Shown here: piece by piece, positions 33,838 to 42,301 of the stretch
How positions within the stretch are numbered: position 1 is the stretch's first letter
Layout of the letters: every line of letters begins with the position of its first letter
Assembly (NCBI RefSeq): GCF_000005505.3
Contig: NC_016133.3
Coordinates: forward strand, 55,889,237 to 55,953,236
Origin: Brachypodium distachyon
Lineage: Eukaryota; Streptophyta; Magnoliopsida; Poales; Poaceae
Reading direction: 5' to 3'
Length of the DNA: 64,000 bases
Translations under genes and position numbers: made by a program
The notes under the pieces: generated by a model
Told to the model about the DNA's origin: nothing
Databases searched by the model: none
Seen by the model: the letters and a program-made list of their open reading frames with translations, nothing else

Positions 33838-35078
33838 TCAAATTGTTGGTGCAGACAAGGATGGTGGGAATCCAGCATACAGGCTGGCATCCCAAATCAT
33901 TTCCCTAGTGCCACAGAACCGCTCAAGCTGAAGAGTCTGAAGATTCAGTGAAAGACACTCCATTTCTAAACCCTCCGGCACAGTGCCTTTTGGGATCACT
34001 TGTAGGAGCAGGTATCCCCCAGCTATACCCAAGAATCTAAAGCGATGCTTCAAGGGCAAAGGGATTCTCGCGTTGGATTGCCACCGGGTTGTCCCGTCCC
34101 TAGCCTTCCGCAATGTGCCACACCAAAGGTGATAGCAAAGGTCACCAAAATTACCGTCATCCTCGATAGTAAACATCCCAAACTTTCCTTCCGCGGTCTC
34201 TGCAAAGGTCATCGTAACCTCTTCGGCCCGGGGGTAAGGGGGTAGATTGATAGCAGAGAACCCCATCGTGTCCGTGTGGAGCATCAGCAATTTGCCCTGC
34301 GGTTCAACTGCCCAATAAAACCGTCTACGACAATAGTAGCGTTCTGAGGCCCAATACAAGTACAACTCAGAACCTGAAGCAGGGTTGTCCTCTCCTGTCA
34401 TTAAACTGATCCAGCCATCATATGGAACAGCACGCCATTGTCCGGCACCTCGGGAGAACACGAAGAGGACCAGCTTGGTTGTGCACCGCGCCAAGCACAT
34501 CACTCTGAAGGACAGGTCATCCTCATCCTTGGCGGGAGGTGCAAGGAAGTAATCGAAATGGCCTTTTTTTCTTTTTCTCGTTGATCGAGTAACGCTGCTA
34601 GGTCATCCGGGATGACAGGCAGCATAAGGTAGCGGCGGTGCAATGGGTCGCAGACAGCGAAATGCCTTAGGAAGCCGCCGTCAAGGAAGCAGCCTCTCTC
34701 GGTGCCGCCGGCAAGGAGGACGCGGCCGTCGCGAACGTCAGTCATAAGAAAGCAGTCGCGGGAGGGGAGTTAGTCGCACAGCAAGTCGGGATCTGCGTCG
34801 GCGAAGGCGCGGGCGGCGGCAGCGGAGGGGTGGGGCGGCAGGGCCGGCCGGAACGGGAGATTAATGATGCCTTCGAGCATACCTAGGAGAGGCGGTGGTT
34901 GGAGAACACGGAAGCGGCGGAGGAAGCGGTGGCCGGCGATGACGCGGCGGAAGGAGACGCAGGCCATTGCTGCGCGGGCGAGGTCGGCGGCCGTGGGAAG
35001 GCGGAGGAATATCTCCTCGAGGAGCTCGTCGAGGGTCAGCTGCTCCGGCGCTGGGGCTTGGAGCGTCGATTGCGCCAT
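33838..35078 (-). pseudogene. F-box protein gene, disrupted
   Basis: One-exon gene starting at ATG 35078. Residues 13-50 form an F-box (LDELLEEIFLRLPTAADLAR). Translation continues to an in-frame TAA at 34770-34772, right after DLLCD. The same frame then resumes as LPSRDCFLMTDVRDGRVLLAGG. Near 34560-34580, within an A-rich tract (minus strand), the frame shifts by one base. The shifted frame reads HFDYFLAPPAKDEDDLSFRV and runs without interruption through MCLARCTTKLVLFVFSRGAG to a stop at 33838. Summed, this is a typical grass F-box protein of about 410 residues with one nonsense and one frameshift lesion. Family role: substrate receptor of SCF ubiquitin ligases. The long intact frames suggest recent inactivation, or assembly errors. 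Confidence 0.8.
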
Positions 35079-35880
35079 TGGAGGTGGGGAGTGGGGGGGT
35101 GGGGGGGAGACGTGGAGGGAGAATGGAGGGATGGCGGCGAGGGCTGGACGGTTGGCGGCCGTCGCCTATGGTGTGGCGAAGCGAGGGTTTTCTGTAGCCG
35201 GACTGCCGGAGTGAAGCAGCGAGTCGAAGGGAGCTCCTTTCGGCCCATCAAAGCGGCCCACTGAACACTAACGAATAAATCTTGAATCTTCTCCCCGCAG
35301 GAAAAAAAACGAATATTCTCAACAAAAAAAAGGAAAAAAACGAATCGATTTTCTGATTACTGATGAACCTTTTTTTCCCCCTAAAAATGCTGTCTGTGTT
35401 TAACTGCTTATCTCGTTCTGGTAGGATGAATCATGAAACGAATATCGCTCACGAGGATATATTCGGGCCGATCCTCAAATTCGGGTACTAATACACATGC
35501 CCGAATCGAATTCTGTGAAATGCGACCACCAACATCGATCGCTGCACCTCGTACGGTTTTTCGTTGGGTTTTTTTTTTGGGGACGCCGCCTGGTTGTAGC
35601 GGGAAGCGCACCAGCGACGTCCTGTTCGGATCTCGACGCTGATGGCAGTTGAACCAATTTTTGTACGTTTTGGATGAATTCGTAATCCTGCACTGAATGG
35701 ACCGAAGCATATGATGCCAAGTTTTTACTGTAACCGATTTGTCTGGATTCGAAATAAAACCTACAGTAATAAGTGACGCATGATCCCACCAATCACACAT
35801 TTTCTTTTGGCAGACTATATGCACGGCCTTGTCATTGTAGCATCAACCTTTCCTTCCCTTCTGGAAATGGAAAAAACACA
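35079..35880. other. Intergenic DNA, no gene recognised
   Basis: F-box upstream region followed by DNA holding a 138-codon minus-strand open frame (35408-35824). That frame has no recognisable domain and spans a homopolymer, so it is not called. Confidence 0.4.
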
Positions 35881-36220
35881 ATACGGCCATATACAGGGAT
35901 TGACGAACTGCTCTCAAAACATATTGCCAACTCACGATGTTCAGTCCCAAAATTTCGCGCGACACAGTTATGATTGTTTACACAGAGCAATAAGAACATC
36001 TATATTAACATGCTACTAGCATTTACAAATCAGCAAGAATTACACATGACACGATCCATGTACACACTAGCTAGCTCCAAACCCACAATATACGCAAAAC
36101 CAACAAAAAGGGAAGCACCTGACACTGCATTCAGAACCTCCCGACGCTGCATGCTAGCGATCAACCAGCTAACAGCGATCACGGCTCAAAAAAAAAAGAA
36201 AAAAAAAGAACTAGCAGAGA

Positions 36221-36667
36221 TCAGACGAGCTCCACGGCGACCTCGGCACCATCGGCGCCGGCCTCCTTCCGCGGGCCCGCGACGATCACCTCGTCGCGGC
36301 AGACGGGGCACAGGCGGCTCTTGCGCAGCCACGAGCCCACGCACTCGGCGTGGAACCCGTGCCCGCACCGCGGCAGCACCACGCACCGCTCCCCGTCCCT
36401 CAACGCCTCCAGGCACACCGCGCAATCGCCGCCTTCTTCTCCGGCCAGTTCCGCCTTGAAATCGTGGCAAGGAAGCTCGCCGACCTCTTCCTCCGTAAGG
36501 CCCGCGTCTCCTGCCTCCTGATCCGCGTGCTCCCCGACGACGCGGGAGAGGCGGCGGCTCTCGGAGAAGCCCCGCCTCAGCACCCACACGACCACGAGCA
36601 CGTGGACGAGCACCATCAGCGCGACGCCGGCGACGAGCAGCACGGTGGAGAGGATCCCTGTTGCCAT
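36221..36667 (-). CDS. RING-H2 finger protein, ATL-like (copy 1)
   Basis: Intronless, 148 aa. Residues 5-29 form one membrane-spanning helix (LLVAGVALMVLVHVLVVVWV) followed by RR, then an acidic linker and the motif ELPCHDFK (64-71), at the place of the GLD motif of ATL proteins. The RING-H2 finger runs C82-x2-C85, C101-x-H103-x2-H106-x2-C109, C120-x2-C123, with the conserved W113 expected for E2 contact and P121. All eight zinc ligands are present. By family knowledge it is a membrane-anchored E3 ubiquitin ligase; ATL genes often respond to elicitors or stress. The start ATG (MATGILSTV) is shared with copies 2 and 3. First of four tandem genes in the same orientation. Confidence 0.9.
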   Translation of the reverse strand: MATGILSTVLLVAGVALMVLVHVLVVVWVLRRGFSESRRLSRVVGEHADQEAGDAGLTEEEVGELPCHDFKAELAGEEGGDCAVCLEALRDGERCVVLPRCGHGFHAECVGSWLRKSRLCPVCRDEVIVAGPRKEAGADGAEVAVELV

Positions 36668-36774
36668 GGTCGTGCGCGAGAAACACCTTGGATGTGTGCC
36701 TGCCTGTGTGTGGAGGAGCTGCCGTACGCTTTGGATGTACGAGGAACTAACTAACTAGCACCCGCAGGTTTCTA

Positions 36775-36900
36775 AGTTCTGACTTTTGAGTGGGCTCTGA
36801 CTTTTGACTTTGCAGGGAGGAGTGTTATTGGACAGGCTTGAGAGCAGGTTAGAGAAGTTGCATTTTTGCAACATGCGAGTGGCAGTCAACCTGTATTTGT
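36775..36900 (-). promoter_or_regulatory. Upstream block conserved among RING-H2 copies 1-3
   Basis: This block recurs at 39244-39366 and 41080-41185 with the same order of words: CTTTTGACTTT, GTGTTATTGGAC, AGCAGGTTAGAG, GTTG(C/T)ATTTTTGCA, CAGTCAA. It lies roughly 90-240 bp upstream of each start codon and includes W-box-type TTGAC cores. It is either a conserved promoter or recent duplication. Confidence 0.5.
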
Positions 36901-36954
36901 TGCATAGTATATCCTTCATCTGTCTTCTTGACGATTGACAAGGTCATGTACGAT

Positions 36955-37470
36955 TACTCTGGCATTTTCAGATTGCCGGATACAAGTACAAGTACACTTC
37001 ACGTACGGACGGACACTCTATCTTGGTTACTGGTCATTTTTATTTTTATTTTTCGAAAAGGAGGAATGCCCCCGGGGTTACTGGTTATAATTAGCAGTAT
37101 TCTTTAACCACGAGAAATCCCTACACGCTATCAAGGGGAGAGAGGACTTGGATCAGCATACTTGACGATATAACAAGTAGCACAGCCTTGCACAGCGGAG
37201 GCCGTGGTGTTGGGTTCAGTTTTTTGAACTATGGAATATGCCACGAGATAATATGTGCTGCACACTCTGCTGAAATCAAATGCTGGCCGTCTCGCATGTT
37301 GTTTAAGACTAGTTTAGTTATAGTTAACATTTATCTGGAAACTTGGTTCTTGTCTGCACATTTAGTGAAGTCGAATTAAAATCAAATCAAATTATTACAT
37401 ACGGACGAATTGGACGAATCAAATTATTACAAACGGATGAAATGGTCGAATCAAATTATTTCCAAATGCA
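36955..37470. repeat. Distal upstream segment shared with 41250-41780
   Basis: Runs parallel to 41250-41780: GATTACTCTG, TTTAACCACGAGAAAT, ACACGCTATCAAG, GTAGCAC, TATGGAATATG, CATGTTGTTTA, TTTATTTGGAAACTTGGTT-like words and TTGTCTGCACATT. The copy-2 unit lacks this segment. No conserved reading frame is seen, so it marks the extent of the ancestral duplicated unit. Confidence 0.65.
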
Positions 37471-37799
37471 ACAAGATGGTGCTGAGACTTGTTATTCTTC
37501 GTGTCGCTAGTTGTTGTTGCATTCTGCAGTTGTGCCAGTGGACGGGAAAGATGGTGGTAACAGAACAGATTTTGCGGTTCGACGGTGGTGGTTCTGGTGC
37601 TCTCTCCGGATTTCATTGGTGGGATGCGACACGTCAAGATCCAAGAAAGCACGTGGATGTTCTCCGGTCAACGTGCCATAGTGAAAAGTGCCTTCCGGCA
37701 TGCAACACGTCTGTTCATCGGATCTAGAAGCCTCTATGGCAATGGTGCTGTTTTGGATCTTGCTATGTTAGAAGCTGCTGCTCTTTTCTAGCAAATGTG

Positions 37800-38390
37800 A
37801 TTTGGCATCGGTCTCAAGCGCTTCAGTTATGTTGATGGCATCTCATGGAACCTTGCGCACTCGGAATCCTACTTGGCGGCTTATAATGCAAAGTTCTCCA
37901 ACACAGAGGGTGGCCAAACTGTGGCCTTTGTCACCTTCGCAAGATAGAGCAAGAGTCCGTCACACATCTTCTCTTCAAGTGCCATTTTTCGCATCATGTT
38001 TGACGTTGCACCATACATTGGTTCGGTCTTGTGGACATAAATCTATATCATTAAGGGGACTTCCGTTCCGCAAAGGAACGGTTGGGGGCCATTGAACGAA
38101 GGCCAATGCTTCGCCTACCATGGTTGTGTCACCGGAGCTTTGGACAAACGGAATGCCGGTCTTTCGTAATGTCTTCACTGTGCTCGCCGCCATCATCAAT
38201 AGGAACTAAGGCTGACGCTTCCGCTTGGACCTCCGCCGAGCAAAGCATTTGAGTTCGATCATGCCGCAGGACTGCGAGAGTAGTCGCGTTTGTACCCACT
38301 TTTTCTCATTTTCCCCTCATGTATACTTTTTACTCAGGTTTACTCAATGAAAAGCTTTTGCTTCCGTTTCAGAAAGAAAGAAAAATGGGC
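37800..38390 (+). mobile_element. LINE 3' fragment (reverse transcriptase zinc-binding domain), copy A
   Basis: One frame reads RGWPNCGLCHLRKIEQES and then THLLFKCHFSHHV, the zinc-binding domain at the C-terminus of plant LINE reverse transcriptases. After further frameshifts and stops, LWTNGMPVFRNVFTVLAAI and AKHLSSIMP follow, as in the end of such ORF2 proteins. A 3' UTR and an A-rich tail (AGAAAGAAAGAAAAA) end near 38390, directly against the 3' flank of RING copy 2. It is 5' truncated and dead. The left boundary is uncertain and may reach about 37500. Confidence 0.75.
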
Positions 38391-38694
38391 TGATGGCTCT
38401 CAAACATATCGCAAACTCACAATGTTCAGTTACAAAGTTTCTTTTTAGATGTCTGTTACAATGTTCAGTTACAAAGTTCGTGTAACAATATTTGTATTTT
38501 TCTTTTAGACAGAGAGCAACAAGAGCATCTATACCAACATACCATTTACAAATGAGATCTCTTTGTAAATCAACAAAAACTACACACTAGCTACAAACTC
38601 ACGGTGAAAACCCAAAAAGAAAAGAAGAACGAAGCAGCACCTGACACTCTCCGGGGACTGCATGCATGCTATCGATCAACAAGCACAGCGATCA

Positions 38695-39156
38695 TCAGAC
38701 AACCTCCACGGCGGCCTCGGCGTCATGGGCAGCCACGGCGCCGGCCTCCTTCCGCGGGCTGCCGGCGGCGACCTCGGCGCGGCAGACGGGGCACAGACGG
38801 CTCTTGCGCAGCCACGAGCCCACGCAGTCGGCGTGGAACCCGTGCCCGCACCGCGGCAGCACCGCGCACCGCTCCCCGTCCTTCAACGCCTCCAGGCACA
38901 CCGCGCACTCGCCGCCGCCTAATTCGCCAGCGGCCAGTTGATCCGGCTTGAAATCGCGGCAAGGCAGCTCGCCGACCTCTTCCTCCGTAAGCCCCCCCAC
39001 GGCGCCTCCCTCCTGATCCGCGCGCTCCCCGACGCGGGAGAGGCGGCGCGCGATGAAGCCCCGCCGCAGCACCCACACGACCACGAGGATGTTGACGAGC
39101 ACGATCAGCGTGACGCCGGCGACCAGCAGGACGGTGGAGAGGATCCCTGTTGCCAT
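38695..39156 (-). CDS. RING-H2 finger protein, ATL-like (copy 2)
   Basis: Intronless, 153 aa, closely similar to copies 1 and 3. N-terminal membrane helix (residues 5-29), RR boundary, ELPCRDFKPDQ (63-73), then the RING-H2 finger with ligands C84, C87, C103, H105, H108, C111, C122 and C125 all present. The C-terminus (GSPRKEAGAVAAHD) is alanine-rich. The frame is open 19 codons upstream, but the ATG at 39156 matches the shared MATGILSTV start. Predicted membrane-anchored E3 ubiquitin ligase. Its 3' flank (38400-38690) resembles those of copies 1 and 3, while upstream similarity to the other copies stops near 39370. Confidence 0.9.
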   Translation of the reverse strand: MATGILSTVLLVAGVTLIVLVNILVVVWVLRRGFIARRLSRVGERADQEGGAVGGLTEEEVGELPCRDFKPDQLAAGELGGGECAVCLEALKDGERCAVLPRCGHGFHADCVGSWLRKSRLCPVCRAEVAAGSPRKEAGAVAAHDAEAAVEVV

Positions 39157-39439
39157 GGTGCACGCCGGCCGACCGGAGACACCTCGATCGGCTGTGTGCG
39201 GAGGCTGCCGCACGCTTAGGATGTACGGGGACTAGCAGTCTATTGAATGAGCTCTGACCTTTGACTTTTCAGTGAGAGGTGTTATTGGACAAGCTTAGAG
39301 TAGGTTAGAGGGCGCCAGGTTAGAGAGGTTGCATTTTTGCATCATGCAAGTTGAAGTCAACCTGTGTGCTTGTGCAAATATCCATCATCTGTTTTTTTTT
39401 TATGCCAAACTATGTACACCTGCAGGAATTCGTCTCCCT

Positions 39440-40190
39440 CACCGCAACGAGCTGACGAGCAGACACCGAACGACATCTCATGGAAACCTTACGGCGGCAT
39501 ACAATGCACAACTTGCTGGAGCCACCATGTCGATGCAAATTCTTAGCATGGTTTGTGATCCAAATTAGTTTGGATGGCCGGCCAGCTCCAACGGAGAGGC
39601 CGGGTGGCAAATCTCCACACTTTGTTAGCTTTGCAAGAGAGGGCCGGAGTCCGTCGCATATCTTCTCTTCAACTGCTGTTTTTAGCGTCGTGTTTGGTCC
39701 TCTAGTGTATCTTGGTTAGATCTTGTGGACATAACTCTAGATCAGTGTGAGTAACTTGAAGGAACGGTTTTTGGGGCATCGAAGGAAGGCCAATGCTTCA
39801 TGCTTTTGTCATGGGAGCTCTGAAATGAGTGGGATGCCAGAGTCTTCCATAATGTCCCCGCAATGCTCAGGGGCAGAGACAGGCGCCAGGCAGCCCCGGC
39901 CGCGGCTTGGGACGTAGAAACTTTTTTCTTTGATAAATATGATGATTTCATGATTTGGCCTCGGTCTTGCTTGCTAACTTTAGTTATTTGGAGCACCAGT
40001 CCTTACCTTGATGATATCCTGGCTCTGCCACTGACTATGCTAAGGCCGAGGTTTTCGCTTGAGCCTCCGAAGGGCAAACATTTGAGTTCAATCATGCCAT
40101 GAGAGTAGTCATGTTTGTACCCACTTTTTCTCAATTTCCTCTCATTTATATTTTACACTTGCTTATTTTTTTGCCTTGGTTTCAGGAAAA
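39440..40190 (+). mobile_element. LINE 3' fragment, copy B
   Basis: Paralogue of the fragment at 37800-38390 in the same orientation. Visible pieces are LEPPCRCKFLAWFVIQI (the block preceding the zinc-binding domain), then in another frame CKRGPESVAYLLFNCCF, then W(E/N)EWDARVFHNVP-like sequence and a shared 3' UTR (TTTGTACCCACTTTTTCTCA in both). Stops and frameshifts differ from copy A. It contains a roughly 140-bp insertion near 39880-40020 absent from copy A. It abuts the 3' flank of RING copy 3. Confidence 0.7.
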
Positions 40191-40519
40191 ACGGGCTCGT
40201 GGTCTTGAAACATTTTGCAAACTCACAATGCTCAGTTACAAAATTCGCGCAACGATATTTGCAAAAAAGAAAAAGACAAAGAGCGATATGAGCATCTACA
40301 TCAACATGGCATTTACAAAATGAGATCTTTTTATAAATCAACAAGAACTACCCAACACTTAAATACGGAGTAGTATTCCGTACATCACAGATGCAAAACG
40401 TTTCTACTCGTCCACGAACCATGTACACACTAGCTACAAACCCACAATGCAAAACCAACAAAAAAGGAAGCACCTGACACTGCGTTCAAGTCCTCCCGCT
40501 ACCGATCAACCAGCAGCGA

Positions 40520-40966
40520 TCAGACGACCTCGGCAGCCATGGCGCCGGCCTCCTTCCGCGGGCTGCCGGCGACGACCTCGGCGCGGCAGACGGGGCACAG
40601 GCGGCTCTTGCGCAGCCACGAGCCCACGCACTCGGCGTGGAACCCGTGCCCGCACCGCGGCAGCACCGCGCACCGCTCCCCGTCCCTCAACGCCTCCAGG
40701 CACACCGCGCACTCGCCGGCACCGCCTTCGCCAGCGGCCAGTTGATCCGGCTTGAAATCGTGGCAAGGCAGCTCGCCTACCTCTTCCTCCGTAAGGCCAG
40801 CTCCTGCCTCCTCCGCGTCCTGCCCCCCTTCCCCGACGCGGACTCGGGAGAGGCGGCGCTCGATGAAGCCCCGCCGCAGCGCCCAGAAGATCACGAGGAT
40901 GTGGACGAGCACCATCAGCGTGACGCCCGCCGCGAGCAGGACGGTGGGGATGATCCCCGTGGCCAT
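40520..40966 (-). CDS. RING-H2 finger protein, ATL-like (copy 3)
   Basis: Intronless, 148 aa. Starts MATGIIPTVLLAAG with a membrane helix over residues 5-29. ELPCHDFKPDQ lies at 65-75 and the RING-H2 finger uses C86, C89, C105, H107, H110, C113, C124 and C127, all intact. The open frame extends 22 codons upstream, but the ATG at 40966 is chosen by alignment with copies 1 and 2. Predicted membrane E3 ubiquitin ligase. The upstream region matches copy 1 over several hundred bases, so copies 1 and 3 share the longest flanks. Confidence 0.9.
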   Translation of the reverse strand: MATGIIPTVLLAAGVTLMVLVHILVIFWALRRGFIERRLSRVRVGEGGQDAEEAGAGLTEEEVGELPCHDFKPDQLAAGEGGAGECAVCLEALRDGERCAVLPRCGHGFHAECVGSWLRKSRLCPVCRAEVVAGSPRKEAGAMAAEVV

Positions 40967-41848
40967 GGTCGCCGCCCCCGGAATGGCGTGCGCTATCAGC
41001 CCAGCTGCTACCTCGCGCGCTCGCATGCACACAGCACACGGCAGTAAGAGGGGAACTAGCCTAGTAGCCTAGCACCCGCAGATTTCTGACTTTTGACTTT
41101 GCAGTGAGGGGTGTAATTGGACGAGCTTAAGAGCAGGTTAGAGCAGTTGTATTTTTGCAACAGGCCAGTAGCAGTCAATCTGTACTTGTGCAAATATCCA
41201 TCATGTGTGCTTTTTTGTCCTATACAGTTAATCGGAAAAAAAATGCAGGATTACTCTGACATTTTCCGGGTTGCTGGATAGAAGTACTACAAGTACGCAT
41301 CATGTACGGACGGGCACTCATCTAGTCATCTGTTTTATTGTTTAACCACGAGAAATACCCACACGCTATCAAGCCGAGAGAAGGCTTTGATCAGCAAATT
41401 TGACGAGATAATGCTGAAGTTTGACAAAGTAGCACGTACAGCCTTGCAGCCGAGGCCCTGGCGTTGGGGTCAGTACTTTGAGCTATGGAATATGCTCTGC
41501 GGTGTCGTATTGCACAATCTACTCAAGTCAAATGCCAGCTGGCTCATGTTGTTTAGGACTATTCTAGTTCTTCTAACATTTTATTTGGAAACTTGGTTTC
41601 TTGTCTGCACATTCAGCGAAGCCAAACCGCAAGCAAACCTACTGAAAACGGTCAACACTGGTATCTCTGCACATCGTCTAACTACCATTCCGAAAAATCA
41701 CTATAAAATGAATTCAATCAAATTATAACATAAGGACGAACTGAATCATATAAGGCACATGGACAATGATTTCTGAATGCAACAAGAACTACTCGTATGT
41801 ACAAAAGCACAAGCTAATCTGTCCCGCAGGAGTCCCGTCCCAGCCTCA

Positions 41849-42301
41849 TCACAATTCGCTACCGATCTGCAGTTCCGCACCTCCCAATCTTCCGGCGACC
41901 ACCTCCGTGGCGGCGGCCTCGTCCGACGCCTTCCCACGGCGGCCGGGGGCCTGCACCACGGCGCGGCAGACCGGGCAGAGGCGGCTCTTGCACAGCCACG
42001 AGTCCACGCACTGCGCGTGGAACCCGTGCTGGCACCCCGGCAGCACCCGGCACCGGTCGCCCGCCTGGAGCGCCTCCAGGCACACGGCGCAGCACTCGCC
42101 GGTCGCCCCGGCCTTGAAGTCCTGGCACGGCAGCTCGCGGATCTCCTCGGCGGTCAGCCCTCCTGCTGCCGCCGCGCGCTCCCGGGCCTCCCGCGACGCC
42201 GCGCCGCGCCTGATCGCCCAGACGACCACGAGCACGTGCAGCGCGAACATGAGCGCCACGCCGGCCACGAGGAGGAGCACGGCGACCGTCATTCCCGCCA
42301 T
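41849..42301 (-). CDS. RING-H2 finger protein, ATL-like (copy 4, diverged)
   Basis: Intronless, 150 aa, the most diverged member of the array. Membrane helix at residues 6-30 (VLLLVAGVALMFALHVLVVV), RR, an alanine/arginine-rich linker, ELPCQDFK (56-63), and RING-H2 ligands C71, C74, C90, H92, H95, C98, C109 and C112. The finger differs from copies 1-3 at several positions (LPGCQHGFHAQC, SWLCKSRLC) and the C-terminal tail is unrelated. Predicted membrane E3 ubiquitin ligase. It does not share the conserved promoter block of copies 1-3 and is probably the older paralogue. Confidence 0.9.
   Translation of the reverse strand: MAGMTVAVLLLVAGVALMFALHVLVVVWAIRRGAASREARERAAAAGGLTAEEIRELPCQDFKAGATGECCAVCLEALQAGDRCRVLPGCQHGFHAQCVDSWLCKSRLCPVCRAVVQAPGRRGKASDEAAATEVVAGRLGGAELQIGSEL

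Noticed and set aside
35408..35824. 138-codon minus-strand open frame
   Set aside because: No domain, translates across a homopolymer, and has no codon bias typical of neighbouring genes.
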